Shown here: positions 1 through 8,706 of the stretch, in pieces
Numbering within the stretch: position 1 is the first letter of the stretch
Layout of the letters: each line of letters begins with the position of its first letter
IMG/VR virus record: IMGVR_UViG_3300030380_004138
Location: 1-29,206 of that record
DNA length: 29,206 nucleotides
Source of the DNA: a virus
Direction: 5' to 3' (one strand)
Notes under the pieces: generated by a model
The model's database searches: none
The model's input: only the letters and a program-made list of their open reading frames with translations
What the model was told of the DNA's origin: nothing
Translations under genes and position numbers: made by a program

Positions 1-51
1 CACTACTATATTAGATATTAATAGTAGCAGTATTATTAGTCTTTTCACCAT
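1..51 (-). CDS. Start of a small membrane or secreted protein, cut by the window edge
   Basis: On the minus strand an ATG at 51-49 opens a frame of 17 codons that reaches base 1 without a stop. The peptide reads MVKRLIILLLLISNIVV: a short basic start followed by a continuous hydrophobic stretch, the pattern of a signal peptide, lipoprotein leader or membrane anchor. It starts 37 bases after the stop of the 2340-aa gene and points the same way, so it would be the next gene of the unit. The A/T-rich leader lacks a Shine-Dalgarno sequence, like the other genes here. Phage genes in this position often encode lysis proteins (spanin, holin) or small membrane proteins, but 17 residues cannot tell these apart. 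The call rests on start position, direction and hydrophobicity. Confidence 0.45.
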   Translation of the reverse strand, partial: MVKRLIILLLLISNIVV

Positions 52-88
52 TGCTATATAATCACTTATTTTTTTAATTTTTTAGTTT

Positions 89-3000
89 TTATTTAAAAGT
101 TCCACCTTTAAATTTTTTGCCTTTAAACGTTTTACGTTTACTTTTTCTTTTTTGATTTGCTTTATTTATTTTAATTTTTTCTTTAGCTTCTATTACAGCT
201 TCACTATCACCTAAACCTAAACTCCAAGTTGTGTAACCGCTAAAAAACATTACTCTTTGAAAGTTAGTGTAGTCTTTATCAAGAGCATTACGCATATTTA
301 TGCTTTTTTGATATAATCTGTTTGCTGGAAAATTAGTTAAAGCTTGCGTGTAATTAGTTACAGCTGACCATTGTGGATTATCAGCTTGAAAAGTCTCCAT
401 TTCACTTATAACATTTTCATTATAATTAAGTGTTTTTTCAGCATTAACTATTTGCCTAGCTTTAATACCCACAACAGGTGAAAAGTTTAATAATTCCATT
501 ATAACAGCGCTTTCATCCTTGTTGTATCCTTTTTCTCTTTGTTCTTTGAACTTTATAATAGTATTTTTTAAAGTAGAAGCAACAGCACCATATATACCAG
601 CGCCTCGTAATATAGAGTCAATACTACCTTGTATAACTCTTTCCCTTTTCTTTAATACTTGATCTTCGTCTTCATCGTCATCAAACATAACAGCAAATAA
701 AGCTGTTTGTAAACTATAGAATATAACATTTTGTATACCACCATAGTATAGTATTTTAGATAAATTACCTAAATCACTTTGAGTGTTACTAGTATAAGGT
801 GGAGATATTCTTCTATTTTTAATATCTAACGCGGCTTTTTTAATTATTCTATTGTACTGTGACGTAATATTTTGAAAGTTTAACACTAACTTACCTATCC
901 AACTAGCTTGTTGTTGTGATGTCATATCAGGCCTTGATGACTGCTGAGTTGATTGTGTTAAATCTTGAAAGTCTGTAAAAGCTTTAGCTTCTGCCTCTTT
1001 TTTACTTAAACCATCTTTTACATATTTATTAATTCTGTTTCTGTAAAAAGTAGCACCACCTGTAGCAATTGCAATGTTATCACCAATTTGCGTAGGTAAA
1101 AAACCTAACTTTAAAAGATAACTTATAGCTACTTTAGTTGGGTTTTTAGATCCAGCTACAGCTTGTGCAAGATCGTTACCATTAATATCAGTACCAATAC
1201 CACCTCTTCTTTGTTTTAACATATCAGAGTTAAATATAAAAGCAAAATCTTGCCAATATTGTTTTTGATTAGCAAAAGCTTTAGCAGCAGCAAACATATT
1301 ATTATCAGCAAAATTAATATAGTTAACAATAGACATTTGCTGTAATATTGCAGATCTAACATTAAAGAACATTACTGTACCTACAGAACCGTTTAAATAG
1401 TTCATAAACTTGTTTGTTGTAGCATGTTGACCTTTTGGTCTATTAATACCAGTACCAATTCTATACAACATGTCTTCTAATGCGCTTTTAAAATCAGCAC
1501 CATAAGCAGCTTCAATTTTATTTAAATTTTCTTCAGAAAATAGTATTTCAGCATTTTCATTAAATTCAGTAAAGTACTTTGCTCTACCAACTTTACCAGT
1601 GGCGTCTATTAAATCTGTTTTTATGTTACCACCTTCCCATCCTTTACCTGGCTCTACATATGTTTCTTGTTTAGATATAATATCTACTTGGTCTGCATAA
1701 TTTCTTAAATTAGCATCATTAACAACTAAGTCTACTAAATTATTTTGATCTGTAGGTGATAAACCTGGTATATCGTGACCATGTTTGTTCCATAAATAAA
1801 CTCTTATAGCATCTTCAAAAGTAAAATCACCATCTGGTGTTTTCTTTGTTAACTTGTTTTTTATATCAGAAAACTCTTTGTTTAAAGCCTTATAATCATT
1901 TGCTATAGCTTGTTTAGCTGTATCTATTTCTCTATACGCTCTATTTAAAGGTCTAACTAAAGCTTGTTCAAAAAAGTCTCTGTGACTATCACCTTGCTTG
2001 CCTTTACCCATAAAGTTATATAATAAGCCTATAAAGTCTTCATGTGAAGGCGGTATAAAAAATCTAAACTTACCTTTACTTTCGCCACGTTTTCTAGCTT
2101 TAATATCTGAAAAACGCTTTTGAGTTTCAATACCAGTAACTTCTTCTAATATATCATTAAACTTATTGTTCATTGATTCGCTAAACTTAACTTTAGCTTG
2201 AACAGCTTTACCTTTAATATCAAGTTGATTAAAAACATTTTGTACAGCAGTAACGTTTTGCATAGCATCATCAACAAAATACATGTCATTATAACCTTCG
2301 TTAGCATATTTATCAAGTACCCACATAGCTTTTGCTTCACCAGTACTATCACCTAAACCTGTAATATTTTCTAAAGGTATGTTAACACCTTCTGATTTTA
2401 ACCACTCGTGTATTGCGGTTTGACTTTCAGGTGCTCTAGCTGTAAGTATAAATACGTTTTTAGGTCCATATTTTTTAATTTGATTTTTCATTTTTTGTAA
2501 TAAAGGACCAGGTTTGCCTTTTGTTACTCTATTAAAATCAGTAAAATCAAACTCATAACCTTGTTCTTTTAGTGTTTCGCCTACAAGTGGCCATTCATTA
2601 GAAGGTATTTTCTCTGTTATATTACCTTTTTTAGCTATTACAAAATTTTCACTTACACCTACAGTTTCGTCAAAATCAAATATACTAGCTCCTTTTGATT
2701 TAGAATAACTAGCAACTTTTTTTCTTGAAGATTTAATTATATTTTCACCAACAGTTTTTAGTTTTGGTTTAATATTTTTTACTTCAATATTTTTATTTCC
2801 AGATTTATTTATTAAACTAACGTTTTGTTTTTGAAAAAACAAAGAATTAAGTTGAGGTTCTACTCTAACAGAAATAGTTCTATGTGTACCTGCTTTATTT
2901 TTACGACCAAAAGAAACTCTTGCTGTTAAAGCAATAGGAACATTTTGATCTGAAAAATTATTTAAACCTTCTAACTGTAAATCAGATTCATTGCTCATTG

Positions 3001-6000
3001 CAAACATACCTGCATTACCCATGTCTATAGCGTGACTAGGTTTTAAACTACCATCTTTACCTTTTTTTTGTTGATAAGAATTAGCTACATCGGCAGTAGT
3101 TATAAACTCTATAGAGTTGTACATGTCTAAATGTATACCTTTACTTTTTATTAAATCAACAGCTTCTAAAGTAAATTGTAAATTACCAAACTGAGTGTAT
3201 CTATAGCCATCTTTGCCAATTGTTTTTTCAACAGCGTTTATCATTTTTTCAAAAACTTTGTTTGAGTTTTTAATTAATAAACTTTCTTTTTTGTTATAGT
3301 TTTCTGTTTCTTCTTTTACAGTACTTTTTTCTAAACCTTTTTTACCTTTATAATTAAAAGTAACTGATATTCCTCTAGCTGTATTACCTTTTATTTCTAT
3401 AGCAAAAACAGTTTTACCATCTTTTGTTACTCTAATGTCAGGATTATTATCTTTTTCAGAAAGTTTTTCAACTACATAACCTTCTTTTGTTAAGCCAGAA
3501 TTTTTAAAAATGTTAGCAAGTCTTCTTTTAGCTATTAATTCGTATTTTCTATAAGTAGGTATTTTTGATTTTATTTTATTTAATTCTTGTATGCTTATTG
3601 CATCGCTACTTATTTCAAATACTTCAGCTTGTCTTTTTAAATATTCATCAATAGCGTGTTTTTTATCTCGACCTTCAATGTTTTTATCATCTAAAAACTT
3701 TTGAAAGTTTTTACCCATAAAACCATCATCTTTACCTTTACCATATATTATATCAATACCTTTATTAGCGTTAGGTATATTTATGCTAAATCTAACACTA
3801 GGATCTCTTTCTATAGCAACAGCTAATTGTTGTAAATCATCTTTAGCTAAAACCTCTCCTTTTAACTCTGCTATATCAGCTCTTTTTTGTTCTATTTCAG
3901 GTTCTTGAGCAACTTCTAGTGTAGCATCATATGTTAAAGCGCCAGATATGTATTTAGCTAATTGATCTTTTCTAGTACCACGCTTACCAGACCTTATACC
4001 TGTAGCAGGATTTATAGTTGGTATATCAAAAAATGATAAAAATTGTTTTTCAGTAGGATTTGCTTTTTCATATAAATTTACTGACTTATCTCTTTTAAAA
4101 CTATTTAACGCACTAGGTGGTAACAATCTTTTTTCTACAGCGTCTTCAACTTCTTTTAATGTTGTTAGTTTTTTAACAAATTTAGTAAACACTTTTTTAT
4201 CGTCAGCAACTTCTCTTTCCATTTGCACTAAATCAGAAGTAAACATAACTTTCATTATAGGCTCTCTAAACTTATTTAAATTACTAACATACTGTTTAGT
4301 ACCTAAAAAGTTTTTAATGTCTTTAAATAAATATAAATTTGCTTCATCTCTTAAATCCCTTTGTATTTGCCTAACAGTTTTACCTGTTTCGTAGGCTCTT
4401 AATAAAGCTTTACGAGCAGTATTTAAAATTTTATTATATAAATCACTATCTGTTTCAATACCTATTTTTCTTCTAAACTCAGATTCAACTTTTTGTTTAC
4501 CTTTAGCTTTTTCAGCTGCTCTTCTAGCCTCTGCTTGTGGTGATATATCTTCTGTTTCAAGCGTTTCTTGTTGTGTGTCTGGCTCTGCTGCAACTTGGAG
4601 TTTAACATCACCTTCTTTTGTTGTTTCACCTATATCAGTAGGTGTTTCTCTTTTTGTTTCTATAGCTAAGTCTCTAGCTGCATCTAATTTAGCAAACTGA
4701 GTATCAGACATAATACGTTCACCAATAGTAATTTCTTTTTTACTATCAGTTTTTCTTTCAGCTTGTGGGTTGTATTTTAATAACCTATCACTAACAGATT
4801 CTATAGTTTTTTGAGTTTTAGCAGGACTCATGCCTAAACTTTTAATATAGTTATTTATAGGTCCGTTATCAAGATTAATAGATCTAAATATACTATTAAA
4901 CTCATTACTTTTTTGAAACTCGTCTTTAGTATAATCTTTACCTTCTGCTTTTAATTTGTTTTTTAGCTTTTGTTCTATTTCGTTTACAGCATCAACAGCT
5001 TTTGATCTAGATGCTTTTGAAGGCTGTTGTACTTCGGTTTCATCAATGTCTTGTAATTTAGAAGACTCTATTCTAGCATCTAATATTTTAGTACCCATGA
5101 GTTTTCCTAACAAGCCTTGTCTATTTATGTTATTAGTATAATTGTTTATAAATTTTACTAAATCTTGTGCTGTTTCTATTTTAACATCTTTTAAACCAAA
5201 ACCTAACAAAACTTCATCAAACTTACCTCTTAACCCTTTTGATTCAGCATCTTTTAAATCTATTTTTTGTTTAGATATTAAATCTGAAAAAACTTCTATA
5301 TACTCTTCTAAAGCACCTTCTTTAATATTACCATTTTCATCAGTATAAAATTTATCTATTCTTTGCTGAACTCTATTATACACGTCTCCGTGGTTTTTTT
5401 GTAAATAAGATTTTAAATCATCTATTAATGGCTTCATAGAAGCATTGTCAGTTTTAAACTGTCTTGAGATCATGTAGTGTAAAAGCTCGTGTCCAACAAC
5501 ATTAGTTGCACCTTCAAGATTAGCAACTTGTTTGTTTATGTATATTTGAGCTTTGCCTTTTTTGTTTTTACCAACAAACATACCATCAGCTTTTTCATCA
5601 AAATTAGTGTCACCTTCTTCTATAAGCTTATCAACTTGTTCTTGGTTTTCTAATATTTTTACTTCTAAATCTTCTCTGTTTATACCTTTTAACTTCTTTA
5701 ATCTTTTTTCAATTATTTCAGAAGCTTTTAACGCTTCTCCAATTATTTTTTCTACAGCAATATTATCAGCCGTGTATTCTTTACCAACCAAATCAAAGTT
5801 TTCTTGTATTAGTTTTAAGTTTTCTTTTTCAGCTTTTTCTTGATTTGTTTCACTAAACTTTTTATTATTTATTATTGCGTTGTTTTCGTTTATTTTATCT
5901 AAGTTTTTAGCATAATCTACAAACTCTTTGTCTGTCATATTATCAAAACTTTGTGTTAAATCTGCAACTTTTTTATCTCTTATTTTAATTAAAGCATCTA

Positions 6001-7111
6001 ATTCTTTTTGTAACTTCTTTTTTTGACTAGGAGTTTTTGCTCTTCTTACATCTCTTATAGTATCGTCTATTTTTTTACCTGTAGCAAAATAACCTTGTTT
6101 CCAATCGTTTGGAGCAACAAATTTATATAAATTTTGTTTGTTTTTGTTGTTAAGCGTAGCAAAAGCGCCACCTTTACCACCTAACATAAAAGCAGGTAGA
6201 GCAGAATTTATTATACCATCCATGTATTTTCTTTTGTCTACCTCGTCATCATACAAAACAACATTACCAGTTTCTTGTATTACAGAGTTTAATGATTCTG
6301 TAAAAGCCTCATGAGCACCACCTTTAAATATATTTTTAAATACACTTTTACCAAAACCTTCAGTATATTCTTTAGCCGCTTTTTCAAGAGCTTTACCGCT
6401 AGCATTAGCCGCTACATCACCTAAACCTCTAAGAAATCTACCGCCAAGAAGCTCTGTACCAGCTTCTGAAAAACCAGCTAATAAAGCATTGTATGTTATA
6501 TCTTCAACAGATTCATCTGGTCTATTTGCTAAATCTTCAAAGTAAGTATTACCAGCAGTAGAAAGACCTAGTATAGCTACACCAGGAGCTCCTGCCATAC
6601 TTATAGCAATACTTGGAGCAGAGCTAGCGGCATATTGAAAGCCTAATTCACCCATTTTACCCCACTCTTTTTCTCTAGCTAAATCAGATACATCTAACTC
6701 TCTACCAGTTTCATCAATATATTTATGAGAAGTAAGCACGTCTAATACTTCTAATTGTTTTTTAGGAGTTCCTGGAATAAACGAAGGGCCAATAATGTCT
6801 CTAACTTTTTTAGCAGCTTCTTGCTCTTCTCTAGAATACCCAGCAAGTTTCATGTATGCAGCATCAGCAACACCTACAACACCAGATTTTATATCTTCTA
6901 AACCAACAATTGCATCTACAAGATATTGTAAACCACGTAAATTAACAGGTGCTGCTATTTTTTTTACTTCACCAACAACTTCAGGTTTTGAGCTACTAAT
7001 AGTAGTTTTTTCACTACCTGATTTTTTTGCATCAGGATACTGTTGTAAAAAAGCCTGTAAATCTTCAGGTTTTACATTAAATTGACCATCAACTGTGTTG
7101 TATAACTCCAT
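89..7111 (-). CDS. Giant multidomain 'polyvalent' internal virion protein: metallopeptidase-like, PD-(D/E)XK-like and HAD-like domains
   Basis: 2340 residues, probably packaged in the virion and ejected with the DNA. In order: a short N-terminal segment; Gly/Ala-rich hydrophobic stretches at about 155-190 and 298-320; coiled-coil-prone Lys/Glu-rich sequence at 345-500; a gluzincin-like zinc site (H541, E542, H545, with E602, E603 or E606 as possible third ligand); a charged linker around 685-880; a nuclease-like motif (P1224-D1225, E1239, K1241) after a helix containing E1191; a HAD-like phosphatase domain at about 1472-1635 (D1479, D1481, T1483; T1557; K1594; D1614, D1615); a long C-terminal region of about 1680-2300 with hydrophobic segments near 1905-1935 and 2121-2143; and a Lys/Arg-rich tail at 2311-2340. 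This mix matches the published concept of phage polyvalent proteins, which are co-injected and act on host DNA or defences. The frame is intact. It lies 4 bases after the 520-aa gene. Domain activities are inferred from motifs only. Confidence 0.75.
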   Translation of the reverse strand: MELYNTVDGQFNVKPEDLQAFLQQYPDAKKSGSEKTTISSSKPEVVGEVKKIAAPVNLRGLQYLVDAIVGLEDIKSGVVGVADAAYMKLAGYSREEQEAAKKVRDIIGPSFIPGTPKKQLEVLDVLTSHKYIDETGRELDVSDLAREKEWGKMGELGFQYAASSAPSIAISMAGAPGVAILGLSTAGNTYFEDLANRPDESVEDITYNALLAGFSEAGTELLGGRFLRGLGDVAANASGKALEKAAKEYTEGFGKSVFKNIFKGGAHEAFTESLNSVIQETGNVVLYDDEVDKRKYMDGIINSALPAFMLGGKGGAFATLNNKNKQNLYKFVAPNDWKQGYFATGKKIDDTIRDVRRAKTPSQKKKLQKELDALIKIRDKKVADLTQSFDNMTDKEFVDYAKNLDKINENNAIINNKKFSETNQEKAEKENLKLIQENFDLVGKEYTADNIAVEKIIGEALKASEIIEKRLKKLKGINREDLEVKILENQEQVDKLIEEGDTNFDEKADGMFVGKNKKGKAQIYINKQVANLEGATNVVGHELLHYMISRQFKTDNASMKPLIDDLKSYLQKNHGDVYNRVQQRIDKFYTDENGNIKEGALEEYIEVFSDLISKQKIDLKDAESKGLRGKFDEVLLGFGLKDVKIETAQDLVKFINNYTNNINRQGLLGKLMGTKILDARIESSKLQDIDETEVQQPSKASRSKAVDAVNEIEQKLKNKLKAEGKDYTKDEFQKSNEFNSIFRSINLDNGPINNYIKSLGMSPAKTQKTIESVSDRLLKYNPQAERKTDSKKEITIGERIMSDTQFAKLDAARDLAIETKRETPTDIGETTKEGDVKLQVAAEPDTQQETLETEDISPQAEARRAAEKAKGKQKVESEFRRKIGIETDSDLYNKILNTARKALLRAYETGKTVRQIQRDLRDEANLYLFKDIKNFLGTKQYVSNLNKFREPIMKVMFTSDLVQMEREVADDKKVFTKFVKKLTTLKEVEDAVEKRLLPPSALNSFKRDKSVNLYEKANPTEKQFLSFFDIPTINPATGIRSGKRGTRKDQLAKYISGALTYDATLEVAQEPEIEQKRADIAELKGEVLAKDDLQQLAVAIERDPSVRFSINIPNANKGIDIIYGKGKDDGFMGKNFQKFLDDKNIEGRDKKHAIDEYLKRQAEVFEISSDAISIQELNKIKSKIPTYRKYELIAKRRLANIFKNSGLTKEGYVVEKLSEKDNNPDIRVTKDGKTVFAIEIKGNTARGISVTFNYKGKKGLEKSTVKEETENYNKKESLLIKNSNKVFEKMINAVEKTIGKDGYRYTQFGNLQFTLEAVDLIKSKGIHLDMYNSIEFITTADVANSYQQKKGKDGSLKPSHAIDMGNAGMFAMSNESDLQLEGLNNFSDQNVPIALTARVSFGRKNKAGTHRTISVRVEPQLNSLFFQKQNVSLINKSGNKNIEVKNIKPKLKTVGENIIKSSRKKVASYSKSKGASIFDFDETVGVSENFVIAKKGNITEKIPSNEWPLVGETLKEQGYEFDFTDFNRVTKGKPGPLLQKMKNQIKKYGPKNVFILTARAPESQTAIHEWLKSEGVNIPLENITGLGDSTGEAKAMWVLDKYANEGYNDMYFVDDAMQNVTAVQNVFNQLDIKGKAVQAKVKFSESMNNKFNDILEEVTGIETQKRFSDIKARKRGESKGKFRFFIPPSHEDFIGLLYNFMGKGKQGDSHRDFFEQALVRPLNRAYREIDTAKQAIANDYKALNKEFSDIKNKLTKKTPDGDFTFEDAIRVYLWNKHGHDIPGLSPTDQNNLVDLVVNDANLRNYADQVDIISKQETYVEPGKGWEGGNIKTDLIDATGKVGRAKYFTEFNENAEILFSEENLNKIEAAYGADFKSALEDMLYRIGTGINRPKGQHATTNKFMNYLNGSVGTVMFFNVRSAILQQMSIVNYINFADNNMFAAAKAFANQKQYWQDFAFIFNSDMLKQRRGGIGTDINGNDLAQAVAGSKNPTKVAISYLLKLGFLPTQIGDNIAIATGGATFYRNRINKYVKDGLSKKEAEAKAFTDFQDLTQSTQQSSRPDMTSQQQASWIGKLVLNFQNITSQYNRIIKKAALDIKNRRISPPYTSNTQSDLGNLSKILYYGGIQNVIFYSLQTALFAVMFDDDEDEDQVLKKRERVIQGSIDSILRGAGIYGAVASTLKNTIIKFKEQREKGYNKDESAVIMELLNFSPVVGIKARQIVNAEKTLNYNENVISEMETFQADNPQWSAVTNYTQALTNFPANRLYQKSINMRNALDKDYTNFQRVMFFSGYTTWSLGLGDSEAVIEAKEKIKINKANQKRKSKRKTFKGKKFKGGTFK

Positions 7112-7115
7112 ATTA

Positions 7116-8678
7116 TTATTTTCTAAAAATACTTGGTGGTAAACTCGTAGGGAAAGTTCTAACTTCTTCTTCTTTTCTTCTTCGTTCTATTTCTTCATTG
7201 CTTAAAGGGCCTTCTCCAGCACCACGCTCTGTACCTGGTGGTACATAAGTAGGTATTTCTTTTTGTTTAATTGCTGTACCTCCAAAATTAATTGGTTTAT
7301 CACCACTTAAATTAAGCTTTTCGTCTAACATAACGTCAAACCTAGTTTTAAATTCACCATTAATAATATAACCGCCTCTTTTTTTATCTGGAGTGTAAGT
7401 ACCTAAAATACCTGCAAAAGGAATAAAATTAAGCACAGCGTTTCTTTGTGTTAGTCTATCTGCTGCTGATTTATATGTTGTTACGTTTTTACCTTTTTCA
7501 TCTTGCAGAGTAAAAGCTATTTGGTCACTACCAAAAGGATTTTTATTTGCGCCTAAAAGTCTTTGCTTACCTTTATATATTTCTAAACCTTTACCATAAT
7601 AAGCGCCAACAGCATTGTCTTTAAAATAATCTACCATTAAGTCTCTATATATTCTTTTGTCTTTTCTTATAGCGTCTATTAAAGAGTATCCATTTTCTGC
7701 GTTTGTGTAAACTTTACCTGCTTTTCTAGCTTCTTCTAATAATGTCATATCTGTTTCATCAATATTACCATCATTATCAAGATCAACACCTCCTAAATCA
7801 ACTAACTCAAAATATATTTTTTCTAACTGACTTTTATCTTTTGATCTACCAGTTAAAACTTCTTCAAAACTATGATCCATACCTTCAAATTTTGCTTTTC
7901 CAGCATTTCTTATTTCAGCATCACTAGTTATATTAGATTTAATTTTATTTACAAAACTATCTACATCTCCTTTCGTTAATTGTTTTCCAGTTTTAGCACC
8001 TGTTTCTTGCAACTCATTAAAATAACCTTGTAAAGTTGTTAAATGCTTAGGATCATAGTTAGTTAAAGCTTTATTTATTTCTGTCATTGTTAGTTTTTGA
8101 TCAACACCAGGTATACTATAAGTTTTAACACCATTTATTATTTCAGACTTTGCATTGTTAGTACCGTTTATATAATCCCCTTGTATAGCCGCAAAAACTT
8201 TTGCTTTTTCATCACCTAAGTCATAAAGTAAGTTACTATTAGCAGCATTTTCGTTCATGTTAACAAACATTTCATTTTCATCCTTAATGCTATTAGCATA
8301 TCTATTTATCTCAGCTCTTAACTTAGATCTTTCTAAATTACCTTTTTTACCTTTACCAAAATCTGTATTTATTTGTTTTAATCTATCTTTAAAACCTTGT
8401 ACATATGTTTCGTGTTGTGATAAAGCTTCTTCATTTGGTGTATTACCTGTTTCTAAAACGTCTAAAACTTTTTTACCTTGATCTGCTATTAAGTCATTAG
8501 TAGTGTTATAATCTGCGTATATGCTATCAAACACTTTATCAATACCTTTTATAAAATTATCAAAGTTTTCTGCTTGCGCTTCATAAATTTTAGACATGTC
8601 TTGAGGTACACCAGCTTGTCCTAATTTAAAGGATGCTGCTACTAAAGACGGATCTGCTTTTCCAAATAATGATGACAT
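7116..8678 (-). CDS. Probable internal virion (ejection) protein with an EF-hand-like loop
   Basis: 520 residues with no enzyme motif that I recognise. The N-terminal half (about 30-330) is mostly helical and charged, as in ejection proteins. Residues 299-310 form an EF-hand-like calcium loop, with D299, D301, D303, G304, N305, I306, D307 and D310 in the expected spacing, followed by an acidic helix. A Gly/aromatic-rich part spans about 355-465, and the tail is Pro/Glu/Arg-rich. It sits between the 296-aa membrane-segment protein and the 2340-aa protein, 4 bases before the latter, so the three are probably made together. T7-like phages carry internal core proteins at this place; that parallel is positional, not based on recognised homology. 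The start follows an A/T-only leader without a Shine-Dalgarno sequence. Confidence 0.7.
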   Translation of the reverse strand: MSSLFGKADPSLVAASFKLGQAGVPQDMSKIYEAQAENFDNFIKGIDKVFDSIYADYNTTNDLIADQGKKVLDVLETGNTPNEEALSQHETYVQGFKDRLKQINTDFGKGKKGNLERSKLRAEINRYANSIKDENEMFVNMNENAANSNLLYDLGDEKAKVFAAIQGDYINGTNNAKSEIINGVKTYSIPGVDQKLTMTEINKALTNYDPKHLTTLQGYFNELQETGAKTGKQLTKGDVDSFVNKIKSNITSDAEIRNAGKAKFEGMDHSFEEVLTGRSKDKSQLEKIYFELVDLGGVDLDNDGNIDETDMTLLEEARKAGKVYTNAENGYSLIDAIRKDKRIYRDLMVDYFKDNAVGAYYGKGLEIYKGKQRLLGANKNPFGSDQIAFTLQDEKGKNVTTYKSAADRLTQRNAVLNFIPFAGILGTYTPDKKRGGYIINGEFKTRFDVMLDEKLNLSGDKPINFGGTAIKQKEIPTYVPPGTERGAGEGPLSNEEIERRRKEEEVRTFPTSLPPSIFRK

Positions 8679-8706
8679 TTTTTATTTTTTATTAATTTAT
8701 TTAATT

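Noticed and set aside
5553-5843. Plus-strand Ser/Phe-rich frame opposite the 2340-aa gene
   Set aside because: An antisense shadow of a Lys/Glu-rich coiled-coil region; no other support.
6795-7085. Plus-strand frame of 96 codons opposite the N-terminus of the 2340-aa gene
   Set aside because: Entirely antisense to a confident gene, with no recognisable domain or upstream signal.
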